Shown here one piece after another: positions 12,901 to 23,324 of a stretch of 64,000 nucleotides of DNA. The position numbers and the translations under genes were made by a program. Where the stretch lies: positions 253,001-317,000 of the forward strand of contig JAHQIY010000011.1 in the NCBI GenBank assembly GCA_019054805.1, in the 5' to 3' direction. The stretch is from Brachionus manjavacas (lineage: Eukaryota > Rotifera > Eurotatoria > Ploima > Brachionidae). Positions within the stretch are counted from its first letter, which is position 1. Every line of letters begins with the position of its first letter. The notes beneath the pieces were generated by a model, which saw only the letters and a program-made list of their open reading frames with translations, was not told the origin of the DNA and made no database searches.

Positions 12901-15900
12901 TTGAGGTGTTTCTCAAGTGTTTTAGAGATGATTATATGAGTATAAGACAAATGGCTTGTGTGAGCTGTCAGCGATTGTTCGAGAAGGATGAAAAAATAAT
13001 TGATGCTTTGGTATTTGTGGCTCGTTTTGATCCAGTTTCAAAACTCAAAGCTCTTGCCATTAGAAGTAAGTGTTTAAAAGAAGTTTTTATAATTTTTTTT
13101 TGGCAACAATATTTTGTTTAATTATTTAATTATAAGAATTCAGCTGCATTAGGCATTAAATTATTAAAGTTTTAGCTATTAATTAAATTCTCAAGTCATT
13201 AAATTAAACCTTTTTTTCTGAATAGTCAAAAAAGATAATAATTTTGAAGTTTCTTTATTGAGTTAATTTTGTGTCAGTAAATAGTAGAGGCAACTTGAAG
13301 TTCATGATCATGATCACATGATCAAAACTTAATGGATTAAAATCGTTATAAATATGATGAAAAAAGCTTTTGTAAAATATTTTTTAATAAAAACACAAAA
13401 TGTTTATTTTCTTAATTAAATAAAAACAATCTATTTTTTTTCCCAATTAATCTTTAATTGATTCTTATTAAATATTTATTTGAATTTTTTAAAGAAAAAT
13501 TAAAATCCACAATTAAGCATCCAAATTATGGCTTTAAATGATATTTTAATATTAATTGAAATATATTTAAGCTAAAAAAAGTAAATTGTGTATTGCAAAA
13601 TTCAAAATATTGATATAGATTTTATTTTACTTCAGATAAAAATTCATATTATTTTCTTCCTAATTAAAGATTTAACAAATTATATTTAATAAGGTTTAAA
13701 AATTTAATATTTAAAAAATTGAAAAAAAATGCCTTTTTTTTAAAACCAAAAACTAAAAAAATTGATTTGAAATTTACATTTGATCATAAACTTCTATTTG
13801 CCAAAATGGATAGTAAAATTAAAGAAAACAGATAAAGTTTCTTTGATAAAAGATATTTTTTTTGAAAAAGATAATTAAAAAAATATTGTTGAAAATAGAA
13901 TATTGTGTTTGATTTAGTGTTTAAAATTTTTTAATCAAAATATAATAACTGAAGATCAAATTTAGATTTTTAGGGTTTTTGAATATATATTCGAAAAAAT
14001 TCTAATTTGAATTCGAAAAAAAGATTATACTCATATTAACAAAATAAAATACTAATTCGATTTTGGTAAAAAAAATTATTTGAAAATTGAAGTAAAATTG
14101 TTTTATTTTTTATATCAAAACAAAAAAAAATAGTTTTCTTTTTCAATTATTATTTTTAATTTTATTTAATCCTTTTTGTAATATTCCATTCTCATGAATT
14201 TTGTTTTAAAATATTTTTTCATCTAAATGTTAAAATACTGTTCAAAAACATGTTCGATTTAAACATTCTAAATCAAAGAATAAAAGTATTTTACACTTTT
14301 TTTCTTGTTCTTTTTGACGCATGTTCTTTGTCGTTATTAGATTTTTGTCACCTTTCATATTTTAGTTTCTTAATAAATTTTTATATAAGTTCGGTTGAAC
14401 TTGAAGCCAAAACAAGTTGATTTTGATTAAAGGCATTGACGATTGTATGTATAATTTACTCTTTACACTACTTGTTACAATACTTTTCAAATACAGTAAA
14501 GTATCGCAGTCTCTTATTCTTTATACACTGACTTAATGGCTCTGAATTTGCTCTTGTGCATTCGACAGTGTCTCAGGCCAATGAATCCCGAGGATTCTCC
14601 GCAGGTTTCCAGTGTGGAAGGTTTTCATGCTTTTCCTCTTAGTTTCACACATCCCCCAACATTCACTTCCATACATCAATGTTGCTTCTACTACACTGTT
14701 GTATAGTTTAAGTTTTGTTTCCTTGCTGTAGCTGTTTGATTTCTATGCTGGTCGGAGTCTAGCAAAGCCACTCTTTGCTTTGGCAAGTCTATTCTTAATG
14801 TCTATGTGTTCCCATCCCTGTAAGAATGTTGCTTCCTAAATATGTGAATTCGCTTACACACTCAATATGTATTACATCGATGGTCATTGGGATATGCAAT
14901 TTTGCTTTGATGCACATAACTTTCGTTTTGGCTTTTCCAGAATCAAGCTACACTCGAATCCTTCATAGAATAGTTTTATCAAGTTAACTATTTTTTGTGG
15001 CAGGCCATTAGATCTTAATGTGGCTCACAAGGTTTCTCTGTATATGCTATCAAAGGCTATCTTAAAGTCAATGAAGTAAAGATACAAGGAGCTATTCCAT
15101 TCAACACTTTGTTCTGATAATGTTCTTAAGAACAAATATCCTCTTACTAATCTAAATCTTGCTTGATCTTTTCTATAACATCCAAAGAGTTCCTGATTCT
15201 TTCCAGAATTATGCTGCTCAACACCTTGCTTGCAATTGGTAGCAGTTTTATTCCTCACCAATTGTCACAGATCATTTTGTTACCTTTCTTAGGGAGCTTA
15301 ACTATTACGCCTTTTGACCAATCTTATGGTATGATTTCTGGCTGCCATATCTTCTGAAGAGTTCTTGTAATATCACCTTTGTGATCTTTCGGTCAGCTTT
15401 CAACATTTCTGTCGTGACTCCGTCATTACCTGCGATTTTCTGTTCTTAAGAGCCATTATCGCATTTATTTTTCTTAATGGCTAGACAATGGGTTCTGATC
15501 TATATAGAACTTCTCTAAAGTGCTCAACCCATGTTTGTCCTTGCTCTTTTTCAGGTGTAAGGAAACGACCTTCTTGGTCTTTCAATAATGTTGTTCTTTT
15601 CTGTGAAGAGCCACATATCAAATTAGTGATCTTGTGTAGAACATGTAGGTCCCCTTTTGATATAGTTCCTGGTTCCTAGCACACTGGTTAATATAGTTCC
15701 TCTTATAACGTCTTTCTACACAAACCTGTTCTATATTCCATTTGATGCTTTAAATTTCTCGCGAATGCGATTTGATTTTGCTTGATACATTAATTTGCTT
15801 TGATTTCCCCATTGCCAATTATCAGCGCCATGTCTCATAAGATATCAATCTCTTTCTTTAGTGTTTTGCAAATCCCAGAACCTCTTCTGCTGTTTTCCAT

Positions 15901-18386
15901 TAGGCTTCCCGAATATCTAATCACCTTTTCTGTAAATCAGACCCCTTTCGTAGTTCAAATTTTTGAAGACTCTTTCTAAGCTCTGTGCTGTATTCTAATT
16001 GCCTTTGGGATCAGTTAGGCGTCCAACAACGTTTTTCTTTGCTGAATTTCCTTGATATCTTTACTCAATTCCAATTTTTTACACATCCTTATTAGATAGT
16101 GATTACTAAAAATGCGGGCACCACTACAGACTTTGGTGTCATTTAGGGAAGACCTCTTGTTGATCATTATATGATCAATATGGTTTAAGGTTATTTTATC
16201 TGGTGATCGCCATGTCAGTTTGTGTATATTTTTGTGCTGAAACATAGTTCCACCTAAACAGAAGTTGTTGGTTGCAGAGATTCGTTATTTAGAGCAACAT
16301 GAGCAACATTGACCATTTTTATTTTTCGTTTCAAAAAAAAAGTGGTTTTCTAAAAATTTTGGCTTACTCTTGAGTGAGACAATATTAAATGGTGTTCCAT
16401 GTTTTAAATAAATTAAGAATGAAGATTTCCTCTTCTAAATTTATTCCAAAACTCTCACTGAAACTAAAACTTAAATACAATATATATATAAAAAAAAAAG
16501 AAAGAGAGAAAAAGCATTGACTACAGGGTATGTTTCACTCTAAATTTTGATAACTAGTCCTTATTTTATTCTGTTAAATCAGTGGGAAAAAAATATGGTT
16601 TGACCAAAAAATTTCCAAATCAAACTAAACAAATTGTTATTTGAGTAAAAGAACTGATTTACTTATTTGAAAATAAAAAACAATAATGAAAGCAAATTTT
16701 TAATAAATATTAATTTAGATTTTTATTTAAATTCAGATTTAAATTTTTCAAATTTTCTATCTAATTAAATAAAATCAAAAACCAATTTCTTATTTGATTA
16801 AAACATACATTTGGATTTAAAAGTATGAGAACAAATTATCCGAAATAAAAATAGAGTTTTTTTTTTAATTATTAATTTAAAATGTATTAATAATAATTAA
16901 TACTAAATTGAAATTTACTAATTATTTTTCATTAGAAGATTTGAAAATTGGTTAATTTTGGTTAAATTTCTTTTATTAAAATAATAAAAATATTTAACAG
17001 AATTTTATTAAAACAACAAAAAATTTTTTTAATTATTTAGAAACTAAATTTTTTATTTTAAATTAATTAATTAATAAAAATAAAATTATGGTCATTGTAT
17101 AGAAAATAAAGAAAAGGTATATTAGTGCGATTAATTTGTTTAAGCGAATGTGCGCATTGATATTGTATGATTTGTTGGGTAGTTGATTATATTGTTTCGG
17201 TAACTGTCTTGATATTTGGTAAACTAGGAGAGCTAGATTTATTGATTTTGCTAATCAGTGGATGGTCGTCTTCATCAATTACTCTCTTTAGAATTTAACA
17301 CAAGTTAGATCAAAAAGTTTTTCGATCGAATCAGGCTTTTTAAAGTTTGCAAGTTTACTTGTTTAAGAAAAAAATTTTTTTTTTTATTAATTTCAAAATA
17401 AATAGTTATTATTGTGTTATTACCTGTAATAAAATACATTTTACTAATTTTTAGATTTTTACACAAAATCTTTCTTATAAATTTTTTTCATTTTCAATTT
17501 TTCAAAATTATTTTTTTAGGAAATATTTGGTTTTGTAAAGTTCATTTACATAACTAAGTTTAAACCTTTAGGAAAAAAGTTATTCAATTTTTTTCACATT
17601 TTTTTCTGTTCCCTTTTTCATTTTGTACTGAATTTCACAAAACCGAAATATTTTAATTTTTCATTAAATAAATTTTTTTTAAATTTAATTTTCAATTTTC
17701 TTTTTTTAGCCCTCGGACTGATCGGTGTGTACAACGAAAGTATTCGAAATGCGCTAATGTGGGCTCTGCAGTTCGAATCTGATCCAATAACTCGAACAGA
17801 AGCTTGTCATTCAATAATATTGCTAATCAATCAGAAAGATCAACAATTGATTGAAGTTTTGCTGGACAGACACTTGGTCGAAGAAGAAACCATGGTGCGC
17901 AATGAAATAATGAATGCTTTAATACACTTGGGCTATGATCCGACAAGTGAACTGCCTCTGGTTACTAAAATCAAAAATGATGTAAAAAAATTAAATAACA
18001 AAAACGAGATAATCAGCAAAATATTGGAAATAGAGAAAGAACGTGAATTTGAATTTGAGAAAAAGAGGTTGATATGGGACGAAAATGAGAAAGTTGAGAC
18101 CAAAGCTGACAGTTCAAGGGAAAAATTGAGCCAGTCAAGTTCTGACTCTTTTGGTCCATTTGAGCCCAGACTAATAGAAAAATCTGCCAAGAGAAAATTG
18201 AACAAACAAACAAAGAGACCGAATGAGACAAGCTTTTTATCCAAGCTTGTACAGCATGAGACCAAAGAGGTGACATCATCTCGAACTTCGTTCAATTTAG
18301 ACTTTTTTCTTGACGAATTCACCGCCGAAAGTAAAAAATCTTTAAGTTCGCAACGAATTAGAACAATCGCTGAGGAGCATTTATAA
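3474..18386 (+). CDS. HEAT-repeat protein, HEATR4-like (six exons)
   Basis: Reconstructed exons are 3474-3932, 7882-8011, 8063-8221, about 12048-12643 (acceptor at 12027 also keeps phase), 12696-13065 and 17710-18386, giving about 796 residues. Every junction has GT..AG and matching phase; for example 13065/17710 joins to read AIRTLGLIG, a typical HEAT helix. The first ~150 residues are basic and unstructured (LYRLPQGLKRIELENL). From exon 3 on there are tandem antiparallel-helix repeats (RWTLAEVEELIRDM, VKKVAAQTLGRTG, KLKALAIRTLGLIG). The C-terminal ~120 residues are charged and low-complexity. N-terminal tail plus HEAT array resembles vertebrate HEATR4, a protein of unclear role; that assignment is from memory of the layout, not an alignment. 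HEAT arrays normally act as protein-binding scaffolds. Introns 1, 3 and 5 are 3.8-4.6 kb and full of transposon debris, while two introns are only 51 and 52 bp. A polyadenylation signal lies at 18411. Confidence 0.75.
4461..5020. mobile_element. Non-autonomous hAT-type MITE with 8-bp target duplication
   Basis: The element begins CAGACTTGTATAAAAGTC and ends with the inverse of CAGAGTTGCATAAAAGTC (16 of 18 positions agree). Inverted similarity continues inward for over 100 bp (left about 4461-4596, right about 4885-5020). It is flanked on both sides by the identical 8-mer CTCTCAGG (4453-4460 and 5021-5028). CAG termini with an 8-bp duplication are the hallmark of hAT transposons. There is no transposase. 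The interior carries several CAAGTC/GACTTG motifs. It lies in intron 1 of the HEAT-repeat gene. Confidence 0.85.
5391..5412. repeat. (TTA)n microsatellite
   Basis: Seven consecutive TTA units in the HEAT-gene intron 1; no other role is evident. Confidence 0.8.
5787..6290. repeat. Inverted-repeat (foldback) element with AGAGAAA subterminal motifs
   Basis: The left arm (about 5787-5815, containing CTATCAAAATAGAGAAA) is matched by the inverse of the right arm (about 6262-6290). Many copies of AATTAGAGAAA and its complement TTTCTCTAATT fill the ends. No coding potential. It is probably a MITE in intron 1 of the HEAT-repeat gene; superfamily unknown. Confidence 0.5.
6122..6226. repeat. 60-bp tandem duplication
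   Basis: Two near-identical units, starting near 6124 and 6184, share TATTCTCTAATTAATTGACA followed by a T-run and CTCTAT. They lie inside the right part of the foldback element 5787-6290. Confidence 0.75.
6307..6606 (-). CDS. Possible small protein gene, or last exon of one, antisense in intron 1
   Basis: From an ATG at 6606 this reads 99 residues starting MASVIYQDLCLNKPTVENQL, with heptad-like leucine spacing (LLESLFTLEISSLNSNLEALKKGL), suggesting a coiled coil, and an acidic end. Composition is more protein-like than the surrounding AT-driven frames. On the minus strand the ATG is preceded by TTTAACAGA, which could be a splice acceptor, so there may be an upstream exon. The longer frame up to 6849 runs through an AT dinucleotide repeat and is not credible. 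I do not recognise the family. A TTTATT (AATAAA on this strand) lies at about 6259. Confidence 0.35.
   Translation of the reverse strand: MASVIYQDLCLNKPTVENQLKSFNQDIVLLESLFTLEISSLNSNLEALKKGLKLQFKQENGLTDSVKLYLKNINDNKYFTLLINLTKSFGSSSGKNIDD
6627..6652. repeat. (AT)n microsatellite
   Basis: About thirteen AT units just upstream of the possible antisense gene at 6307-6606. Confidence 0.8.
6850..7200 (+). pseudogene. Tc1/mariner transposase relic (C-terminal part)
   Basis: Translation of the plus strand in shifting frames gives the C-terminal half of a Tc1/mariner DDE transposase: SWPDLAGSD (the catalytic-region WPDLA motif), then the tract leading to PIENFW, here ending in a stop, then KLKEKAYENGWEKK. 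Stops and frameshifts show it is dead. The last ~110 bp is nearly the same as the minus strand at 40200-40345, so both come from one family. Confidence 0.7.
7882..8221 (+). CDS. HEAT-repeat gene, exons 2 and 3 split by a 51-bp intron
   Basis: Exon 2 is 7882-8011 after acceptor AAG at 7879-7881; exon 3 is 8063-8221 with donor GTAAGT at 8222. Between them, 8012-8062 begins GTAACG and ends GGAACAG, is very T-rich, and is 51 bp, so it stays open in frame if read through. Removing it joins codons to read IVQEWRHKWQ, a natural helix leading into RWTLAEVEELIRDM; reading through gives an AT-driven FFVKIFNNF stretch. I therefore call it an intron, probably of the same tiny class as the 52-bp intron at 12644-12695. 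Confidence 0.7.
8258..8339 (-). tRNA. trnS-UGA: tRNA-Ser (anticodon UGA)
   Basis: The minus strand reads GCTGCGA at the 5' end and TCGCAGC at the 3' end, a perfect 7-bp acceptor stem followed by discriminator G. The A box (TGGCCGAGTGG) and B box (GGTTCAAATCC) are present. The anticodon stem ACAGA/TCTGT encloses the loop CTTGAAA, anticodon TGA (complement of 8304-8306), which reads UCA serine codons. The long variable arm is that of a class II tRNA. A TTTTT Pol III terminator follows (complement of 8251-8255). It sits 36 bp inside intron 3 of the HEAT-repeat gene on the opposite strand. Confidence 0.95.
8950..9320 (+). pseudogene. LINE reverse transcriptase fragment (3' end)
   Basis: The plus strand reads FGLVRPHLEY..., then SIMERVQRRATKLVQSLKEK, the conserved region after the RT fingers/palm in CR1/Jockey-type LINEs, followed by a broken tail. 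Stops interrupt it, and it is 5' truncated as usual for LINEs. Confidence 0.7.
9390..9620 (-). pseudogene. Acidic coding-like remnant, family unknown
   Basis: In one minus-strand frame this reads an acidic stretch containing NADDTQQEVSDDINNDFE and YESDEYSGYE with only a few stops. A short match just upstream on the same strand (GAACAAAATGCGTA near 9710-9722) recurs at about 30030-30045, again upstream of a coding-like stretch (29772-29968). It may belong to an old transposon gene; no function can be given. Confidence 0.25.
10262..11440 (-). pseudogene. LINE (Jockey/CR1-like) reverse transcriptase, copy A
   Basis: Read right to left, successive frames give the RT domains in order: DLNSYRPISLISCIAKLLEK, the fingers segment with SVFFDLEKAFDKASHA (motif A), GVPQGSCLSPTIFSIFF (motif B), LFEDDLCIWYS (motif C, with FEDD in place of FADD), then the thumb LGIKFDPKLSFKN and KIVFKSFIRSQFDYSC. 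Frameshifts at about 11175 and 10670 break it. The 3' end (10262-10312) carries a tail sequence shared with at least four other places in the window. Confidence 0.85.
12048..13065 (+). CDS. HEAT-repeat gene, exons 4 and 5 with a 52-bp intron
   Basis: Exon 4 runs from about 12048 (or 12027; both acceptors keep phase with exon 3) to 12643. Exon 5 is 12696-13065. The intron 12644-12695 is GTAAGA...CAAAG, 52 bp, and carries in-frame stops, so it must be removed; the join reads LTKKIVVKLMDL. Both exons encode amphipathic helix pairs typical of HEAT repeats (VKLAAALGIFVVLKKFA, VKKVAAQTLGRTG, MSIRQMACVSCQRL). The donor after 13065 is GTAAGT. Confidence 0.75.
13289..13802. mobile_element. ~510-bp MITE family, copy 2
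   Basis: The left end is GGCAACTTGAAGTTCATGAT and the right end is the inverse of GGCAAATAGAAGTTTATGAT. The subterminal sequence inside each end matches copy 3 (22800-23319) in the opposite orientation. Non-coding. It lies in intron 5 of the HEAT-repeat gene. Confidence 0.7.
14510..16300 (-). pseudogene. LINE with APE-type endonuclease and RT remnants
   Basis: Read right to left: FQHKNIHKLTWRSPD and LNHIDHIMINKR (end of an APE-like endonuclease, about 16245-16015); then RT fragments, with GYLFLRTLSEQSVEWNSSLY and YFIDFKIAFDSIYRETL (motif A) at about 15261-15025; then the C-terminal part with KLYNSVVEATLMYGSECWG and NLRRILGIHWPE (about 14750-14560). This domain order is that of the common RTE/CR1-like invertebrate LINEs. 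Many stops and frameshifts are present. It lies inside intron 5 of the HEAT-repeat gene. Confidence 0.8.
17100..17340 (-). pseudogene. Coding-like remnant of unknown family
   Basis: One minus-strand frame reads RVIDEDDHPLISKINKSSSP and continues with polar, non-AT-driven residues, in contrast to flanking intron sequence. It may be a fragment of a transposon ORF. No family is recognised and no start or splice site is evident. Confidence 0.2.
17710..18386 (+). CDS. HEAT-repeat gene, last exon
   Basis: The acceptor is a T-rich tract ending TTTTTTTAG at 17709. The exon completes a HEAT helix (LGLIGVYNESIRNALMWAL), continues with VRNEIMNALIHLGYDPTS, and ends in a charged tail rich in E, K and S before TAA at 18384-18386. 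A single AATAAA follows 25 bp downstream. Confidence 0.8.
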
Positions 18387-18410
18387 AATTTTAATCCTTT
18401 TATGTTTTCA

Positions 18411-18416
18411 AATAAA
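18411..18416 (+). terminator. Polyadenylation signal of the HEAT-repeat gene
   Basis: Canonical AATAAA 25 bp after the stop codon, followed by a T-rich stretch. Confidence 0.7.
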
Positions 18417-18419
18417 AAT

Positions 18420-20155
18420 CATCAAGCGTGAAAATTTGTTTTTCTTATTTTTTTTTTTTGATATTTTGACATTTTAAAGTCGCTAAGTATTTTAATTAAT
18501 AAATATTTGGCAAATAATTAATCAATTTAAAGATGTAATTTATAAGCCTAGAATTGTGAAAATTTAATTAGAGAGAGCTGTTTGAGTGAAAAATTGTCAA
18601 AATAAATTTTTTTTTAATTTTAATATTTCAAATTAGCTAAAATCAATTAGGATCTTTTAATCTACATAAAGCGCAAAAATGTGATTTTATCTTAAAGTAT
18701 TAAATTTTTTTTATTTGCTCAATCGAACCATTAAAGAGAAAATTGTTAAAATTAATTTTTATAAAAAAAATAATTTTTTGCAGTTTTGCTCAATTAATCA
18801 AAATTTTCTGTTTTTTTTTTATTTCAAAAGAAGCTTGAGATAAGAGTTGAATTCAGTCTTGGAAGAAATTAATTTAGATATCAATGATTTGAAAAGAACA
18901 ATTTTCCACAATTAAAATCCGCCAGGAAATCAAATCCCATTTCTTTATTCATTATCTAAAAATCAAAAAAGCTTTTTTCCTAATTAATTTTTTCGACTTT
19001 TTTCTTTAAAAGATTATAAACTCTTTTTCGTTTAAGCCTTTGATATTTTTCCTTTTTTATTTTTCTTAAATGGAAATAATTTAAATGAGTTTTTTCGAGC
19101 GATTATTAAAGAAAATGGTTAAGTAATAAATGCTCATAGAATTTTTTTATAGCTTGATTTGACTAAACAAAAAATTAAAGACTCGTTTTAGTCAAATTTT
19201 CAAACAAAAAAATCCAAAATAAAAAAATGCTGAATTTTTGTTTAAACAAAGTATAAAATATTTTTGACAATCTAAAATCAATTATTTAAAAAATGTATTT
19301 TTTTCTTTTTACTAGTTGACTAGTTTTTCGGCACACAAGCTCAATTGACTTAAAATCTCAATAACAGAGAGTGTGCTATTGTTTTAATTTCCAAATTTTA
19401 AATGCTTTTTTAAATTTAATTTAAAAAGCATGAAATTTAAATTAATGAAAAAAAATTTGCTTGCTGCATGTATTTTGTGCGTCTAAACCTTTCAGTTGAA
19501 TAGTAAAAATTAAAATATCTTTATTAAGCTGTCTGATAGCTTTTCAATTTTTTTTAATAAATTATTTTTGTGGATACCTTAAACAGTTTGGAATGATTTA
19601 TCATATATAAAGTGGTATTTTGTGTTGAAAGACCCTAAGCAAGTCATGTGGAGTGAGATTTTTCAAATTTGCTCAAAAAAAAAAAGCATTTGCATGGTCA
19701 ATTGTCTGGCACGCGTCCAGGTATCTCACCAAATTATTATAGCTATACTAGTAATTAAGATTTTGATCAAATGATTTCATTTAAAGGCTTCTTTTTATGA
19801 TTAGATTTGCCTCTCTTAACTTTACAATCAGACCATCAGCACATATCAGCTTTGTTAGGAGCTTAATTTCCAAATTAGATTTTTAGCTCGACTCTGCCTG
19901 AGATTCTAAAGAACATCTAATTTAAAAGCTTCATCTTTTACCGATAAGTTTGATTGACGATGCGATGATTTCTTACCAAGTTCCGGGTAACCACTTTGCT
20001 GGGTTATTGGGTACTTCCGAGAACGTCCCACAGAACATTTTTTTTTTGAATATCATTTATTTATACACAATTTTTTAATGAAATGTACACACAAAAAAAT
20101 GAAAAATACACAAATGTTTAATTTTAGTTTAAAAAAAAATAAAAAAAATAAGTTC
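18420..20155. other. Intergenic AT-rich stretch
   Basis: No gene is seen. A ~24-bp inverted repeat (about 19392-19442, arms containing AAATTTAAATGCTTTTT) could form a hairpin. The block 19600-20040 has somewhat higher complexity but no open frame I can support. Confidence 0.4.
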
Positions 20156-20159
20156 AAAA

Positions 20160-20450
20160 TTAGTCTTTTTTTAATGCTTTTGAAGCTAAGCGGGGACGGC
20201 CGCGTTTCTTTAAAGTTACAAATTGTCCATCCGGTTTATAATCGCCTATATTAAAGCCCAGTTTGTGAGCCAAAAATACTAAATGGCAACACACAGCCTT
20301 ATCAAAATATTCGGCACATTGGCATGATAGAGTATCTGTGTTAACTTGAAATTTTGATCGATTTTTAGTCAAAATATATAAATTTTCTTTTAGCTTTTTC
20401 AAATTTTTATCACTAATCTCAGTTGCCTCTTTTTGATATCTGTAGTTACT
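20160..20450 (-). pseudogene. MULE-type transposase C-terminal fragment (SWIM zinc finger)
   Basis: Eighty residues on the minus strand contain the SWIM zinc-binding pattern CxC...CxH in CQCAEYFDKAVCCHLVFLAH, the usual C-terminal module of Mutator-like transposases, followed by the basic tail KKRGRPRLASKALKKD and a stop. The upstream catalytic region is absent, so this is a truncated relic. Similar GRP-containing tails occur in the foldback elements at about 38.4 and 58.8 kb. Confidence 0.7.
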
Positions 20451-20629
20451 TTAGGCTCGTTAACTGATTTTAAATTTAGATGACAAATATATTTTGAATA
20501 CAATTTAATGAAAAATGATATATGAAACATTATTTTTGAGTGTATAAATTAAATAATATAAAAATATATATAAAAAAATTACCATGCGTGTATGAGTAAA
20601 AAAAATTATATATGAAAAAAATTTATTTA

Positions 20630-21480
20630 TTTTCTAAATAAATTCGAGGGGAACCTCAGGCTGCCCAGAATGGAATTTAATCCTTCTTTTTAGCCCAGCG
20701 TTAGTAATTAAAATTGAGTTTAGTGAAAATTTTGAATGAGCTTATAGTTTTAGTTAATAAGTGCTTATGAAGAAACTATTGCTTTGAAATCTAAGTAGAA
20801 CTTAGTGTTTAAAGTATCATCTATTGAGTTAAATTTATCCAGGTCTGATCTTAATTGTTGGTGGTTTGATTTTTTGATGAAAAGTTTATTGATCAGAACT
20901 TTAGAGCGTGTTTCTACTGAGTCCAATTTGAGATGGTAATGCGTGTCAGGGATTTTTGTTTTAATTGGAAAGAATTTGATGTGTCTTGAAATTTTGTTTT
21001 GGAGTTTTTGAAGATAAGATGATATTTTTTGCGTCTAAAAGTGGAATAAAAGCATAATCGAAGATTGAACGGATAAAACTTTTGAAAATAATTTTGCATA
21101 AAGCCAAGGAATTTTTGAGTTTTAGGCCTTTTATTCTCCGAATGAGATTGATTTTTGATGTAGTTCTTGAGCTAATACTTTCAAAAAGGTTTTTGAGAAA
21201 AAGATTGAGTTTGTTTTTTGACCCATAGTTTTTGCAATAGCCTGCTGTTGCATAAACGGCTTGAAATGTCTTGTTAATGTTTATTCGTAGACCTCATTCA
21301 TTACAATATTTTTAATGAATTCGATTCCGTGGTTTAAGGTAACTTCAATCATTTTTAGTGATTTGTTTGTGAACCAAATGCACAAATCGTCTGCAAAAAG
21401 GGCGACTTTAACATTCTAAGGGATCGTTTCAGATATATCACTAAAAAATTGAAAAAAGAGTTGGTGATAAGCAGCAAAAT
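20630..21480 (-). pseudogene. LINE (Jockey/CR1-like) reverse transcriptase, copy B
   Basis: This parallels copy A (10262-11440) base for base over long blocks; the motif C region around 21380 (AAATGCACAAATCGTCTGCA) matches copy A near 10820-10845. It is 5' truncated at about 21480 and ends in the same 3' tail (20640-20700). Stops and frameshifts are frequent. Confidence 0.75.
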
Positions 21481-21484
21481 AAAA

Positions 21485-22795
21485 ACTTTACTAAGAAACT
21501 AAATTAGAGAATTACTAAGAAAATCCAAAAGAATCTAAATTAAACATATGTTAACACGTTAACAATATTCAATTAAAATGAAAGTCTTCAAAATTCTACT
21601 TTATTGAGTTTTTTATTTAAAAAAAAATCATAAAGTTATTTTTTATTAAACTATTTTCAATAATCTAAAAATGTATTTGATTACTTATAAAAAGTCTAAA
21701 AATATTTGATAGAGAAAATACTTGTTTAATTTTACAATTGTCAAAGTAAAAGATTTGAATCATTTAAATTGCACTGAATATGATCTGGTTTTCACTGTTC
21801 TTTTGATTGAATAAATGTAACAATTCTGAACTAAATGACTCGATAAAATACTATTTAATCTAATTTTGTATGTTAATCTTAACCATTTTTGTGTGGCAGG
21901 ATTTGTATTTCATGGATACATTTTTACCTTAAATTTATGTGATATTTTTTAAGTAAAAATTATGTTTTTTTTAATATCAACAACGGTTTTAATTTTTTCG
22001 TTCACTTAAAATTTTTTTTGAATTTTTTAATTATTTAATGACCCTTCAATTATCAAAATACAAAGTGAGCAAAATTTTCATAATTAATTTTTCATGGAAA
22101 AAATAAATCTAGATAAAATAAATCTAGATATTAAAAAATATTTTCAAACTTTGTATTTAGAATATTAAATTATTATTAATAAATAAATAATAAATAAAAC
22201 AATTCAAAATAAATATAATTTTTACCTTAAACAATACCATATAAATTAAATGCAAAAATGTATTCATGAAATAAAAATCTTGCATCTATCACTTAACAAA
22301 CTGTGTTTTTAATTAAGTTTAAAATACATATTTAATATTTTTTATTAAATTTTTCAATCCTTTTTTATATATAATAATATTATATTTCAGTTTATCCATG
22401 GAACTTACACTTTAACTAAATAAATTAATTAATGGTATGATATCGTCATCAAAGGTCACTTCCTAATTTTCAATTTTCACCGAGCAACTTTTCAGCATTG
22501 AACTTTAAATAATATGTTCTTTTTTTTTTTATAAAATATGATTTTATCAAAATTCACCAAAAAATCTTTAAGTTCAATTGCTATTATTATCTCTCGAAAA
22601 TATAAAATTACTGCTATTACAATTTATTTTTAAATTTTAAACCTGTCAGATGTCAAAAAAAGAAGTGAATATGATGTCTTAAAGAAAAATTTAATTTCAA
22701 ATTAGAACTTCCAATATTTAACCTTTATAAGGCAAAAATTCCAAAAAAAAATCTAAATGAAATACAACTTATTTGATTCAAAAGTAAGCCTTTAA
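21485..22795. other. AT-rich stretch without genes
   Basis: Nothing is recognised beyond homopolymer and AT-rich sequence and a short duplication of AAATAAATCTAGAT near 22105-22135. Confidence 0.4.
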
Positions 22796-22799
22796 TTTA

Positions 22800-23319
22800 G
22801 CAAATTGAAGTTCATGATCAAATGTAAATTTTAAATCAAAATTTTTAGTTTTTGTTTTATATAAAAAAGCATTTTTTATCAATTTTTTAAAAATCAATGA
22901 CTCAACTTTATTAAACATTATTTGTTTAATCAATAATCAGATAGAAAATTATATGAATTTTTATCTAAAGTAAATTGAATACTTGATCAATATTTTGAAA
23001 TTTTACAATACAAATTTAACTTTGTATCGCCGTAATATAATTTAATTGATATTAAAATATTATTTAAAGCGTTTATTTGAGCCATAATTTGGAAACGGAT
23101 TTTAAATTTGTCTTCAAAGTTATCAAATAAAGATATAAGAATAATTAATTAAAGGGTAATTAGAAAAAAAAAATTTGTTTTTTTTTTTAATTAAAATAAT
23201 AAACATCTTATGTTTAATTTAAAAAAAATTAAAAAAATCTAATTTTATCATTTTTATTAAGATTTTAATTATCAATTAAATTTTGATCGTATTATTATGA
23301 TCATGAACTTCAAGTTGCC
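22800..23319. mobile_element. ~510-bp MITE family, copy 3
   Basis: The left end is GCAAATTGAAGTTCATGATC and the right end is the inverse of AGGCAACTTGAAGTTCATGA. Its left half matches the inverse of the right half of copy 2, so the two copies are inserted in opposite orientation. TTTAATTT occurs on both flanks and may be the target duplication. Confidence 0.7.
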
Positions 23320-23324
23320 TTTAA